Of a stretch of 64,000 bases of DNA, positions 17,428-26,197 are shown in pieces. Below the pieces are notes generated by a model. That model searched no databases, was not told where the DNA came from, and was given only the letters and a program-made list of their open reading frames with translations. A program made the translations under genes and the position numbers. Source of the DNA: Ornithinibacillus californiensis (lineage in GTDB: Bacteria > Bacillota > Bacilli > Bacillales > Amphibacillaceae). Each line of letters opens with the position of its first letter. The stretch's first letter is position 1. The stretch spans positions 53,789 through 117,788 of the forward strand of contig NZ_LDUE01000035.1 in the NCBI RefSeq assembly GCF_001038485.1, read 5' to 3'.

Positions 17428-17640
17428 TTATCGTTTTTTATTTTTACGTCTTTTATCATAGGCAAGCATGATAAATGGAAGGCCGGTGAAGTATAGCCCA
17501 TAAAAAACAATATCTATCCAGCTATTCGTACTTTCGTTTATAAATCCTACAGCTATAATTAATACAATTGCTGTTATTTGTAAGGTTATCCCTATGATGA
17601 AGAGTGTCTTATCTGGTAATGCTTTTATTTTTTCTAGCAT
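17428..17640 (-). CDS. small membrane protein
   Basis: Seventy residues, two membrane helices (about 12-33 and 43-60) and a very basic tail ending KRRKNKKR. Not recognised. One of many single small membrane genes in the accessory array. Confidence 0.55.
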   Translation of the reverse strand: MLEKIKALPDKTLFIIGITLQITAIVLIIAVGFINESTNSWIDIVFYGLYFTGLPFIMLAYDKRRKNKKR

Positions 17641-17710
17641 AATTTTTTCCCCATTCTGTTTAATTAATCCAATAAAATCGGAAGTTACTAGTAATAATAA
17701 ATTGATAACT

Positions 17711-18001
17711 CTATTTATCTAATTTAGATTTTTTCAGATATTCTCGAGCATTTACGTGTAATAGAATGACAGCAATTAGCAATACTCCCTCCCAGGATAG
17801 AACAAATTCCCAAAGGCTACCTAAAAGGTGTAGAAAGCCTCCGATTACTTCCATTAAAAGCAATAATGGAAGTGTTAATAGATAATTATCTGGATCTATA
17901 TTTCTTTCTAAAATCATATTTAAAAAATCACTTAGCATATATCTTTGTTGTGACATAGATAGCAAGATTATCCCGATAACAATCATCCACTTTTTCTTCA
18001 T
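17711..18001 (-). CDS. small membrane protein
   Basis: Ninety-six residues with hydrophobic segments at about 4-16, 42-64 and 66-84. Good GGAGG binding site before ATG. Not recognised. It lies 30 bases after the broken lipoprotein gene upstream and may share its transcript. Confidence 0.55.
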   Translation of the reverse strand: MKKKWMIVIGIILLSMSQQRYMLSDFLNMILERNIDPDNYLLTLPLLLLMEVIGGFLHLLGSLWEFVLSWEGVLLIAVILLHVNAREYLKKSKLDK

Positions 18002-18032
18002 TAATTCGCCTCCTCTAATTCATCCCTATCGC

Positions 18033-18520
18033 TCATTCTTCACTCTTACGCTTATCATGATGTTCGAAGTAATACTTATAGTAATCTCCATTATTGTTCA
18101 CTAGAAAAATACCAGTCTCTCGATTCAAGTCTGATTTACTCATTAAGCCATCTTGAAAATACTCAACGATTATTCGGTGGTTTTTCAGTTGATAGTCTAC
18201 CGTTAGATGGTGGATTTCACTTCCATCTTTAGTTAACGTTCTACTAACTTCTGTAATCCAGCTTTCTTGTGGAACAAACCTGTTAAATTTTTTCGGATCT
18301 AATTTTTCAGCATACTCCGTATCACTAATTTGAATCGTCTCTATAGGCTCTAGATTAGTAGCTGTATGAAGTATTAATTCCAATTGTTCTCTTTCGCTTT
18401 CCATATTGACGATTGCTTTTTCTTCCTCACTAACTTCCAGCGGTTCGCTATTACTTTTTCTTCACATGCAGCTAATAATATTCGGAATGGAACCAACAAA
18501 AATAGATATCGTTTTTTCAT
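18033..18520 (-). pseudogene. lipoprotein gene broken by a one-base frameshift
   Basis: From ATG 18520 (GGGGGAAG binding site) a lipoprotein signal is read: MKKRYLFLLVPFRILLAAC, Cys at residue 19. The frame is lost at an A run (T run 18455-18459 on the plus strand), which has five bases where six would restore LAACEEKSNSEPLEV and join the 123-residue body read to 18033. The body is acidic, lipoprotein-like and unrecognised. Either a real disruption or a sequencing error in the homopolymer. Confidence 0.7.
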
Positions 18521-18539
18521 GTCTTCCCCCTGGTTATTT

Positions 18540-19214
18540 TTACAAGTTTTCTAGGAAGGTATATAACTCATCCAAGCTGTAGCCTTTAAACAGAAGCTCT
18601 TCCTTATTAAAAACAAGAATCACAGGGAACTCTTCAATATCCAGTTCTTCTTTGAAATCGACAATGTAATCTTTATCGTATGGCACCCATCCAGCCCCAG
18701 CGCTATGTTCTGTACCTTCTAAAATGTTCAATACATTTTCGTACATCGGTTCTTCCATCTCAGCTGGTACTCTTTCTCCCGGCTGGTACATGACAATAAT
18801 ATTAAATCCATCGGAAGGTGCAAGGAGCCTCCAATACTTTTCTTCATATGTCATCTCTAATAAAATAATTTCATTTGCTTCTCCCTCGAAGCTATCCCCT
18901 CTAGGTGGATTCACTAACACCTTTTGCCCCTTTTTCAACGCCTCAATAGATGCTTCCGTCCCGTCTTCATAGGCAAAAGTTGTCCCATCCGTTATCTTCG
19001 CTGTATAATAATATCCTTCCTCGGTCATTCCCGGACCTTTCCGATCCCGCTTCTCCCATTCGGATATATCAACCTCAATGATTTGCTCATCCTTGTTAAT
19101 TTCCCGTACATCACCAATCATTTTGTCGTCTTCATAATGACCATAGGGATACTCCTCTCCTTCTTCTGCGTTTTCATTGCATGCAACAAGGAAAAGAGCT
19201 ATTACAAATAGCAA
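18540..19214 (-). CDS. lipoprotein with no ordinary start codon
   Basis: A 224-residue protein if read from TTG 19214. The signal LFVIALFLVAC contains a lipobox, but the frame extends six codons upstream to IRKYLL, where an ATC (19232-19230) stands 9 bases after a strong GGGAGG. ATG there would give a textbook lipoprotein start, so it is either a rare ATC start or a mutated ATG. The mature part has an OB-like segment (YYYTAKITDGTTF) and a C-terminal thioredoxin-like tail (FPVILVFNKEELLFKGY). Function unknown. Confidence 0.65.
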   Translation of the reverse strand: MLFVIALFLVACNENAEEGEEYPYGHYEDDKMIGDVREINKDEQIIEVDISEWEKRDRKGPGMTEEGYYYTAKITDGTTFAYEDGTEASIEALKKGQKVLVNPPRGDSFEGEANEIILLEMTYEEKYWRLLAPSDGFNIIVMYQPGERVPAEMEEPMYENVLNILEGTEHSAGAGWVPYDKDYIVDFKEELDIEEFPVILVFNKEELLFKGYSLDELYTFLENL

Positions 19215-19428
19215 TAGTAGATACTTTCTGATTGTGTTTGACCTCCCTCATAAAAAATAAACAGGAATAACCACCCTTGATGATGATAATTCCTGTTGTC
19301 TATGATTTGCCGTATGATGTAGTTTCTTTCCTTTAACTTTACCACAAAACAAGCAGGAACCATACAGGAGAAAAAAGAACTAGTATACTTAATACTAGCT
19401 ATACAATGAATAAAAAATGTCTTTTTTT

Positions 19429-19456
19429 TTGCAACTTTTTCTGGTTGCAAAACGTG
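19429..19456 (+). promoter_or_regulatory. probable ECF-type autoregulated promoter
   Basis: TTGCAAC (19429-19435) and CGTGG (from 19453) are separated by 17 bases, the -35/-10 layout of ECF sigma promoters (AAC ... CGT), about 25 bases before the sigma gene. TTGCAAC and GTTGCAA also form an inverted repeat. Confidence 0.5.
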
Positions 19457-19479
19457 GATAGGGTGAAAGGTGGGACGTG

Positions 19480-19971
19480 ATGGATCTTGAGCAAATATAC
19501 TTAACATACTTTCATGACTTATATCGCTACATCTTTTCTTTAACACGAAACCATGCAGAAGCCGAAGATTTGGTTCAAGAAACCTTTACGAAAGCCCACA
19601 TGATGCTGTTAACCAATGAAATCAAGGAAATCAAGCCGTGGCTGTTTAAGGTTGGCTATCATACTTACATAGACCGAATCAGGAAAGAAAAACGCCATGT
19701 CGTGACAGAGGAGATTTTGCAAGTAGAATGGGACACCCCGGAGGATGCTATCGTTGAGAAGGATTCCTTCCTGGAGTTATTGCGATATTTAGATAAGATT
19801 AAACCAATTGAAAAACAAGCCATACTACTTTGTGATTTGCATGATTGTACGTATCAACAAGCAGCAGCTATCTTAAACTTAAATTTAAATACGTTAAAAA
19901 GTTATGTAACACGAGGTAGAAAGAAGATGAAAAAGCTTTTAGTGGAGGAGGAATTCAATGAATCCCTATGA
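19480..19971 (+). CDS. ECF sigma factor, SigM-like
   Basis: A 163-residue sigma-70 factor of the extracytoplasmic-function class: region 2 (YRYIFSLTRNHAEAEDLVQETF) and region 4 (LLCDLHDCTYQQAAAILNL, then TLKSYVTRGRKKMKKLL). Length and gene order (sigma, large membrane anti-sigma, small membrane protein) match the B. subtilis sigM-yhdL-yhdK operon, which responds to wall stress. The two genes overlap by 14 bases. I start at ATG 19480, six bases after AAGGTGG. Confidence 0.88.
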   Translation: MDLEQIYLTYFHDLYRYIFSLTRNHAEAEDLVQETFTKAHMMLLTNEIKEIKPWLFKVGYHTYIDRIRKEKRHVVTEEILQVEWDTPEDAIVEKDSFLELLRYLDKIKPIEKQAILLCDLHDCTYQQAAAILNLNLNTLKSYVTRGRKKMKKLLVEEEFNESL

Positions 19972-20941
19972 TAAATTAATTCAAAAAGCAAAACAAGATG
20001 GGGGAAAGCAATCCGACAAAGGATCAGCTACGATAAAACGTGCCATTAATTCATCTAAATGGCGGTTAATCCTTTCTACCTTAACCGTACTCTTATTAAT
20101 CGTTCCAACCTGCTATATGCTGACGTTTGGATACTATGCATTTGGAACTAAATCAACCACCTTGATGGATGTGGCTAGCAAGACACTTTACATAACTGAG
20201 CCAAATACGACGCTAGAAGAGATGGAATTTGATATGGATTTCACTCTTTTTTCCATGAACTTAACATTCGATCAGTACAAACAAATTGGGGATGAAATTT
20301 ACCCAGCAAAAGAATATGATTTACAGTTTATTTTTAAGGATCTCGTCAAAAAGGAAACGAACTCACACTTAGAGAAGGTATATCCGAAAAACCCGACCGA
20401 GACGAACCAGTGGTTAGCACATCCGGAGCAACGTGTAGAATTCAATGGTGCGAACGAGTGGCGCGTACTTTCCGGTTTACCAGAGGAAACAGTAGTTGAG
20501 GCGTATATCTCTTTGGATAAACTATATTCTGTCGATGAAGTGGTTGATTCAATGGAAAATATCGATGTGACCTGGGCAGCTATCTATACCGGGACAGAAG
20601 ATACAATGCTTAGTGAGGATGGCGATGTCGTCTCGCCAATTGGATATCCAGTACAGCCTGATCAAACATACTGGTCCCCTTTTCGAGATTCTACCTCTCA
20701 TGAAGAAACATTCTTAACGATGTTGAAAGAAATTGAGCCGTATGAAGACTTAGCCGTCGAAGTATCGCCCCATAAAAATCTCGAATTGGATGAGCGTATC
20801 GACTATCTGGAAGAAAATGGGCTTGCAACTTATGGTGTTGTAGTCACTGGACCTACAGAGGAAATTGCGAAACTTCAGGAGTTGGAGATGGTACGTCATA
20901 TGAAACTAGGTGAGGTGAAATTATGGAATTGGGGACGATAA
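19958..20941 (+). CDS. membrane anti-sigma factor (YhdL-like)
   Basis: A 327-residue protein: a short cytoplasmic N-terminus that would bind the sigma factor, one membrane helix (about 33-58), and a large extracytoplasmic part resembling the sigma-factor-regulator N- and C-terminal domains of YhdL. It overlaps both neighbours, so the three genes are translationally coupled. Likely role: hold the SigM-like factor at the membrane until envelope stress is sensed. Confidence 0.82.
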   Translation: MNPYDKLIQKAKQDGGKQSDKGSATIKRAINSSKWRLILSTLTVLLLIVPTCYMLTFGYYAFGTKSTTLMDVASKTLYITEPNTTLEEMEFDMDFTLFSMNLTFDQYKQIGDEIYPAKEYDLQFIFKDLVKKETNSHLEKVYPKNPTETNQWLAHPEQRVEFNGANEWRVLSGLPEETVVEAYISLDKLYSVDEVVDSMENIDVTWAAIYTGTEDTMLSEDGDVVSPIGYPVQPDQTYWSPFRDSTSHEETFLTMLKEIEPYEDLAVEVSPHKNLELDERIDYLEENGLATYGVVVTGPTEEIAKLQELEMVRHMKLGEVKLWNWGR

Positions 20942-21216
20942 AACAACAGATTTTCCAGTGGATGGGCTGGCTAAGTATTGTTACGGGCCTAGTTTCCATC
21001 GCGGTTATTAATATATATCTTTTATGGGGGCTTAATGTACCAATAGGAAAAAACATTTCGCTTTGGTTATGGGTTACGATCCTCTTAGGGATCATTGCGA
21101 TTTTCAATAAAAAAAGCCGTTCCCTTGGGTTTTGGGGAATTGGTCTGGGATTATATTTAGGGTTGTTTTATATGGTGATGTTTATCTTAGGATGGATGAT
21201 TAATCCGTTTCCGTAA
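20923..21216 (+). CDS. small membrane anti-sigma accessory protein (YhdK-like)
   Basis: Ninety-seven residues with three membrane helices (about 12-33, 43-60, 66-90). It overlaps the anti-sigma gene by 19 bases and is the position and size equivalent of YhdK, which assists YhdL in restraining SigM. Sequence alone would not identify it; context does. Confidence 0.7.
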   Translation: MELGTIKQQIFQWMGWLSIVTGLVSIAVINIYLLWGLNVPIGKNISLWLWVTILLGIIAIFNKKSRSLGFWGIGLGLYLGLFYMVMFILGWMINPFP

Positions 21217-21302
21217 GACTTTGGTGGACGGGGCAAGAAGAAATGTTAGCTTTGTAGGTGTTATTTTTCATTAAATTCTCGCTTTGCCAATTAAACTCAA
21301 CT

Positions 21303-21342
21303 AAAATGGCGATACCCCACATTAGAGGTACCGCCATTTTTT
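21303..21342. terminator. bidirectional terminator between two converging ECF operons
   Basis: AAAATGGCG-TACC pairs with GGTA-CGCCATTTT (one bulge on each side), ending in T runs on both strands. Confidence 0.85.
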
Positions 21343-22417
21343 ATTGAATGTCCTTACTATCCTTATCTCGGACAACAACTTTATAAGGTGTGTCACCAAC
21401 GAGAGTTTTTAAATCCTCAGATTGTAAAAACTCATGAATTGCTGTTTCAATTTTGTTTGCTAGTTCTGGTGCTTTATTGTCAGACTCGTCAATGGTTGTC
21501 GTGATAAAAATATTCATTGTACCCATTTTATAGGAGTACCCCACTCCTTTGGTTTTGAATTCTTTATTACTTAACATACCTTCCCAAATGACAGGCAGTA
21601 TCTCACTAGTCCATTTACTCTCCAGTGCTCTTTCTTCAAGATTAATTGAACGGAATTCTACGGTGAACTCAATTGGTATATTTTGTTCTTCAATAGCTTC
21701 AGTGATTGCTATCTCGATGTCATCTGTACGTTTTTCTGTATCTTCAATCTCCATATCCACGCTAATCTCCTCCGTATCTGGACTGGAAGAGCCGATACCG
21801 TACGTATGAATCTTATAGCCTTGCTGCTGCAACTTAGGTATTATCTCATTCAAGACTTGAACCACCAGCATACTATTTTTATATTTAGGGTCATTTTCTA
21901 TATTCGGTTCGTGGTCTACTGTCCGTTCCTTTTCCACCACAACCGTAAAGCTATCATATCCCCGCAAAGAAATAATCTCTTCCGCTGTACGTTTCACATC
22001 CTCTTTCACACGATTGTAATATTCTTCTGTACCCGCAACCGTTATGTGATATTTTTTCCCTTGTACAGCATAACCAGTACTAGCAATATCGTAGCCTTCA
22101 TCCCTAAGAATCTCCATGAGTTCCTCGTTTACAGGCCTTTGTTCAAAAATTTTATTTAAGAATGGTATTTTGGATGCTACATCCGCCATTGCCGGTGATA
22201 CAAATGCAGATCCAACAAAGAGCCCGAACAACACCAAGCAGGCTGCAGCAACGTATACTAACCTTTTAGCAAAACGGGGTTCTTGTTTCTTCTGTGGCTC
22301 CGACAACTCGGTATCCCTAATAGTTTGATGAACGTTAACTTTAATTCGTTCGGCAACTTCTTCGTTGAAATAATGTTCTCGATAATGTTCATGAATCTTT
22401 TTAAGCTTCTTTTTCAC
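21341..22417 (-). CDS. anti-sigma-type protein with DUF4030 domain
   Basis: A 358-residue protein: basic cytoplasmic N-terminus (about 1-50), one membrane helix (about 52-75, VYVAAACLVLFGLFVG), then a long extracytoplasmic part with repeated RxxDDIEIAITEAIEE-like blocks, consistent with the DUF4030/DUF4179 anti-sigma group of Bacillus. Its GTG start shares a base with the stop of the upstream sigma gene, so the pair is coupled. It should sequester that sigma factor at the membrane. Confidence 0.8.
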   Translation of the reverse strand: MKKKLKKIHEHYREHYFNEEVAERIKVNVHQTIRDTELSEPQKKQEPRFAKRLVYVAAACLVLFGLFVGSAFVSPAMADVASKIPFLNKIFEQRPVNEELMEILRDEGYDIASTGYAVQGKKYHITVAGTEEYYNRVKEDVKRTAEEIISLRGYDSFTVVVEKERTVDHEPNIENDPKYKNSMLVVQVLNEIIPKLQQQGYKIHTYGIGSSSPDTEEISVDMEIEDTEKRTDDIEIAITEAIEEQNIPIEFTVEFRSINLEERALESKWTSEILPVIWEGMLSNKEFKTKGVGYSYKMGTMNIFITTTIDESDNKAPELANKIETAIHEFLQSEDLKTLVGDTPYKVVVRDKDSKDIQ

Positions 22418-22989
22418 TAATTTACCTCTCCTTCCTTCGCTTCCATTTTTCTTCTCAAGATTTCTCTTCCTCTGGCAAGCCTTGTTTTCACTGTATTTGT
22501 ATTTAAATCCAATACGGTAGCAAGTTCATTTACTTTTACATCATAAAAATAATGGAGCACGATTACCTCTCGATACTTCATTGGCAGCTTTAAAATGGTC
22601 TGGAGAAGCTCTTCATGGCGGACCGCAGTAAGAAAGGAGGTTTCCGTGCTTTCCGTTTTTCTGAAGTTCTCCAGTAAGCTACCTTCTAATAAAAATTGCT
22701 TCAAGCTCTTTTTCTTTAAAAAGTCCTTCGACGTATTAACCGTGATGCGATATAGCCAGGATGTTAAAGCCGCTTCTCCTCTAAAGTTATCAAGGTACTT
22801 ATAAACCTTCAGGAAAACCTCCTGTGAAATGTCCTCCGCTAGCCCTCTATCTTTCACAAAAGAATAGGCTAGTAGGTAGACCTTCTCTGTGTATAGCTTC
22901 ATTATTTTCTCGAGTACGATTTCTTTATCTTCCAAATTGATATCAATTTCTTCGTTTTGGTACATTGCATGCAATTCCTTATTTCCCAC
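22417..22989 (-). CDS. ECF sigma factor
   Basis: A 190-residue sigma-70 factor: region 2 (VYLLAYSFVKDRGLAEDISQ), linker, and region 4 (LPMKYREVIVLHYFYDVKV, then TNTVKTRLARGREILRRKM). The GTG start at 22989 follows AAAGGAGG. It pairs with the DUF4030-type anti-sigma gene. Three such pairs lie within about 21 kb of this window. The stimulus and regulon cannot be read from the sequence. Confidence 0.88.
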   Translation of the reverse strand: MGNKELHAMYQNEEIDINLEDKEIVLEKIMKLYTEKVYLLAYSFVKDRGLAEDISQEVFLKVYKYLDNFRGEAALTSWLYRITVNTSKDFLKKKSLKQFLLEGSLLENFRKTESTETSFLTAVRHEELLQTILKLPMKYREVIVLHYFYDVKVNELATVLDLNTNTVKTRLARGREILRRKMEAKEGEVN

Positions 22990-23016
22990 TGTGAACCTCC
23001 TTTCTTACACTCTTTA

Positions 23017-23043
23017 GACATCGACTCTTTTAGTATGGTTTCA
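23017..23043 (-). promoter_or_regulatory. possible ECF promoter of the sigma gene
   Basis: Minus-strand TGAAAC (23043-23038) and CGATGTC (23023-23017) lie just before the ECF sigma start. The 14-base spacing to CGAT is shorter than usual, so this is a suggestion only. Confidence 0.35.
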
Positions 23044-23070
23044 TAAAATTTTATAACTTGATTAAAAGAA

Positions 23071-23096
23071 AAGGCGATCATCATTATGATCACCTT
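23071..23096 (-). terminator. terminator hairpin
   Basis: Arms AAGGCGATCAT and ATGATCACCTT (one mismatch) after the gene ending at 23137; an A run on the plus strand gives the U tail on the minus transcript. Confidence 0.65.
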
Positions 23097-23136
23097 GTAG
23101 TTTAGTTGAGTTGTAGTTATTCAATTACTTGTAGTA

Positions 23137-23718
23137 TTAAAACAAGAATTGGCTCTGATAAAAAGTAACATATAATGAAAAACTATTTAAATAATCCACA
23201 TAAATGTTATCCCATCTACGATTAAGCTCGGACCTGGATGCGAATTTTTCATGCTGCAATTCTTTCAATCCGTCCTCTATGGAAGAGAAACTTTCTATAC
23301 AGTACATCAAGTATTCCCGTTGCTCACGTGTATAATCAACCTGGACCAGTAAATCTAATAGCATTTCTTTATCTCGTTCCACCTCAAAAAGCATCGTACC
23401 TATATCCTTACGACCAAAGGAGACTTTCTCCATATGAATTAACCAATCTTGTTCGAATGTGGTAAGGATACCTTCTGTTCGAACGATAGTTACATTAGCG
23501 TACTCGTTTTCTTGGTCCTCCTTCAAATCCTTCTCGTACGTGTCTCTAAAATTAGCCACTCTGGTAGAATAACTTCCATCACTAGAAGTTACTTTGTACG
23601 CCTGATAGCTATAACTTTTATATACACTAAAAGGCGAGTACGGGAAGAACCATGTCATCATCGTAATAAAAGTAATCAGTCCCAATGCTCCTATAAGCCA
23701 TGTTTTCTTCTTGCGCAT
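23137..23718 (-). CDS. membrane-anchored hypothetical protein
   Basis: A 193-residue protein with an N-terminal membrane anchor (about 7-27, preceded by MRKKK) and an extracytoplasmic helical body rich in Glu, Tyr and Phe. No lipobox Cys. It lies upstream of the ECF sigma gene on the same strand but a terminator hairpin separates them. Not recognised. Confidence 0.65.
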   Translation of the reverse strand: MRKKKTWLIGALGLITFITMMTWFFPYSPFSVYKSYSYQAYKVTSSDGSYSTRVANFRDTYEKDLKEDQENEYANVTIVRTEGILTTFEQDWLIHMEKVSFGRKDIGTMLFEVERDKEMLLDLLVQVDYTREQREYLMYCIESFSSIEDGLKELQHEKFASRSELNRRWDNIYVDYLNSFSLYVTFYQSQFLF

Positions 23719-23806
23719 CTATCCATCTCCTTACCCTTGCTTAAACTTTATTAATCGCAATAGCGTTCGCATCATCACATACCCATTACACTGTTTATGT
23801 AATACG

Positions 23807-23986
23807 TTAATTTTCTTCCTTCTTAAAGGTTACAATTTTTGACAAGACAAAATGAAATACCGCTATGGTAAGTAGGTAGTCTCTATATGCCTCATCAGTC
23901 CCTCCAAATAACATAGTTAAAAAGTAGAAAAAGCCAAACGAACTAATAAGTAAAAAGAGAATATAATAATCCATTCTAACTTCCAT
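23807..23986 (-). CDS. small membrane protein (59 residues)
   Basis: A complete frame of 59 codons behind AAGGGGAAG. Two hydrophobic segments (about 8-27 and 37-52) and a charged tail KKEEN. Too short for most gene callers, but the binding site and composition support it. It fills the gap between the 23718 and 24076 genes. Confidence 0.55.
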   Translation of the reverse strand: MEVRMDYYILFLLISSFGFFYFLTMLFGGTDEAYRDYLLTIAVFHFVLSKIVTFKKEEN

Positions 23987-24017
23987 TTTACTTCCCCTTT
24001 CTTAAGAGAGGGACATA

Positions 24018-24077
24018 AGAGAGGGACAGTCCCTCGTCGCTTTAAAGTGATAATGCGTTGAGGGACTGTCCCCCTCT
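24018..24077. repeat. palindromic GGGACAGTCCC-type repeat
   Basis: Arms of 18 bases (left 24018-24035, right 24060-24077) match at 17 positions; the left arm itself contains the palindrome GAGGGACAGTCCCTC. It forms a strong hairpin immediately after the stop of the gene ending at 24076 and probably acts as its terminator. A related fragment (GGGGTCAGTCCC) lies near 3601. Confidence 0.75.
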
Positions 24078-24339
24078 ATTCCCGGTTTAACTTTTTAAAT
24101 AAAAATATTAAGATCCCACATACCACCGTTACTCCAAGAAAAGAATACAAATAATAAAAATTAGTAGAAGCTACATATCCAAATGCTACTTCACTTTGTA
24201 GCATCTCTACATTATCCCAAGACCTTCCTATTTCTGGTTGGTAGTTTAACGTTTTAACAAAGCCAGCTAACATCGTACCAAGGAAATATAGTAGATGCAT
24301 AGCTATGGAAGCAACAAGTGCTTGAATTACTGTCTTCAT
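24076..24339 (-). CDS. small membrane protein
   Basis: Eighty-seven residues with two membrane helices (about 6-30 and 58-80) and an extracytoplasmic loop between them. It lies 20 bases after the YczE-like gene and is probably co-transcribed with it. Not recognised. Confidence 0.6.
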   Translation of the reverse strand: MKTVIQALVASIAMHLLYFLGTMLAGFVKTLNYQPEIGRSWDNVEMLQSEVAFGYVASTNFYYLYSFLGVTVVCGILIFLFKKLNRE

Positions 24340-24358
24340 TAGATTAACCCCCTGCCTA

Positions 24359-24991
24359 CTATGAACTAATTTTCTCTTTTATTACTGACTGTTTATTAAG
24401 AATGACTAGTACATAGGGCCGAACCCACTGGATAATTACCCCTATGAATAACGCATTTAACACCGTTCCAATTCCAATTGTCCCATTGAAAAGATACGCT
24501 ATAATTACTAATACTATACTAATGATTGCCCGTGACTTACTAAAAGACCATCCCGTTTTATCGGTTAAAATAACCATCGAGCGGTCCATTGGATTTGGGG
24601 CAAATCCTGATTCTAAATATACGGCAATACCTAACCCAGTAAAAAGTATCCCTACTGATACTAATAAGGTCTGTTCGAATAGATGCTCACCGATTAACCA
24701 ATCTCCTAATACGAATAGCCATGTATCAATACCTATCCCTGTAATTAGAGATGTTAATATAGCTAAATATTCTGGCCTTGCTTTCAGCGCTATTGCATTC
24801 ATTATCACCATCGTAGCCCCAACAACAATTTCCCAGCTGCCAATGGTTAATCCAAATGTGCGATATAACCCGACTAGCAACGCATCAAAAGGTGACGTCC
24901 CTAATTTTGACTGAATAGTGAGCATAATTCCTAATGTTAAAATCATAATTCCAATAACATAGATGAAAAAAGATTTACCGATTCTCTGCAT
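24359..24991 (-). CDS. YczE-family membrane protein
   Basis: A 210-residue protein with five to six membrane helices. IQSKLGTSPFDALLVGL, GWSFSKSRAIISI and ESGFAPNPMDRSMV fit the YczE/YyaS family of Bacilli, whose member YczE influences surfactin and antibiotic production in Bacillus; its mechanism is unknown. A copy of the dispersed 18-bp promoter-like element starts 30 bases upstream of its ATG. Confidence 0.82.
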   Translation of the reverse strand: MQRIGKSFFIYVIGIMILTLGIMLTIQSKLGTSPFDALLVGLYRTFGLTIGSWEIVVGATMVIMNAIALKARPEYLAILTSLITGIGIDTWLFVLGDWLIGEHLFEQTLLVSVGILFTGLGIAVYLESGFAPNPMDRSMVILTDKTGWSFSKSRAIISIVLVIIAYLFNGTIGIGTVLNALFIGVIIQWVRPYVLVILNKQSVIKEKISS

Positions 24992-25020
24992 ATGTATCCC
25001 CGCTGTTCCTCTTTGCCTTC

Positions 25021-25038
25021 ATACTAACATAATATTCA
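25021..25038 (-). promoter_or_regulatory. dispersed 18-bp promoter/operator-like element, copy 2
   Basis: ATACTAACATAATATTCA on the plus strand, 30 bases upstream of the YczE-family start. Confidence 0.45.
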
Positions 25039-25097
25039 TACAAAAAGGGAAGCGATTCATAATAGAAACGCTACCCGTGATTCAATAATACCTTATT

Positions 25098-25895
25098 TTA
25101 TAGCCACTCTTTCCCGTTTTCGAGAATGAACTTTATATCTTTTTGGTAATGTTCATAATGTCCTTCATCTATCATTTTCTGAAAAGCAACGTCGCCTTCA
25201 CTTGCTTTTCTTTCCATCGTCTTACATAACCCTTCTAGCCGTCGCAGCACCATTTCTAAGTAATCTTCTTCCATTCCCCTGACTCCATAGGATTCAAAGA
25301 ACAATTTAACCCTTTGCTTTATCCGTTTGGCATCTTGTGCTGGGTCATAATTAACCGCCTGGCCTGTTTCGGTATGGTAATGCCTACTTAAGGGGACACA
25401 AGTGTATAGAGTGTAAGCGATGTCCCAAAGTCTTGGACCAGGACCGGCATGATCAAAATCAATGATCCCTACAGGTTTTTTGTCGTTAAAAATAATATTG
25501 TAAATGGCAAAATCATTGTGACAGATTACTTCCGTCTTATTTGGAGTATTGTCTATTGGCTTCCATTCATCTGTTATTGGAAAATCACTCACGGCATCAT
25601 GGTATTGGCGGAGTAATTTTGCTATTTCCTTTAGGGCATCACTAGACCACATGTATTCTTTTAAAGGATAATTGCCAGCTTCTCCTTCAATAAATGATAA
25701 TATCTCTCTACCTTTTTCATCAATATCTAAAAACCGAGGTGCATGATTGAATCCTTTGCTTTCTAAGTGTTTTAATAACTGGTGAATTTTAGAACTGTCT
25801 GGCTTTAAATCTCGTCGAACAGTATCTCCCTTACGGTAAACACTTGAGACATTTCCTCCTGTTAGCAATTCTTCCTTTTCATACTGATTCTTCAT
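25098..25895 (-). CDS. aminoglycoside-phosphotransferase-fold kinase
   Basis: A 265-residue APH-family protein (PF01636). The catalytic loop HNDFAIYN (about 126-133) and metal-binding IIDFDHAG (about 144-151) are intact. The N-terminal GGNVSSVYRKGDTVRR is a variant nucleotide loop. The family phosphorylates small molecules such as aminoglycosides, choline or homoserine; the substrate cannot be told. Single gene in the accessory array. Confidence 0.85.
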   Translation of the reverse strand: MKNQYEKEELLTGGNVSSVYRKGDTVRRDLKPDSSKIHQLLKHLESKGFNHAPRFLDIDEKGREILSFIEGEAGNYPLKEYMWSSDALKEIAKLLRQYHDAVSDFPITDEWKPIDNTPNKTEVICHNDFAIYNIIFNDKKPVGIIDFDHAGPGPRLWDIAYTLYTCVPLSRHYHTETGQAVNYDPAQDAKRIKQRVKLFFESYGVRGMEEDYLEMVLRRLEGLCKTMERKASEGDVAFQKMIDEGHYEHYQKDIKFILENGKEWL

Positions 25896-25954
25896 TTTAG
25901 TTTCCCCCTATTTAGGGACACGAGCGATTATGTTAATAGAGATGTATTTTTGCC

Positions 25955-25989
25955 CATAAATAAAAGCAGATACACAAAGTAATCTGCTT
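25955..25989 (-). terminator. Rho-independent terminator
   Basis: AAGCAGAT and ATCTGCTT arms; on the minus strand the hairpin is followed by TTATTTAT. It ends the 2H-phosphoesterase transcript. The rest of the 300-base gap to 26198 shows no other feature. Confidence 0.7.
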
Positions 25990-26197
25990 GGCGATGGGAA
26001 TATAATAGTTCACACCAAGTGTCCCTTGAATGATTTTTTAGAATGACAAATAAACGTCCCCTAATATTGAGGACCGCAATTGCCACTATCCAATTATCTA
26101 ATCATTTCAAGGTTATTCCACATGTGTAAAACTAGATTCCCCTTTCTTTACATCTCTTAATATAAGTTATCAGAGATTTCTAACCATGTAAAGGTGG

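Noticed and set aside
19202..19546. Minus-strand frame of 114 codons across the sigma-factor promoter
   Set aside because: It overlaps the divergent promoter region and both real genes; low-quality composition and no binding site.
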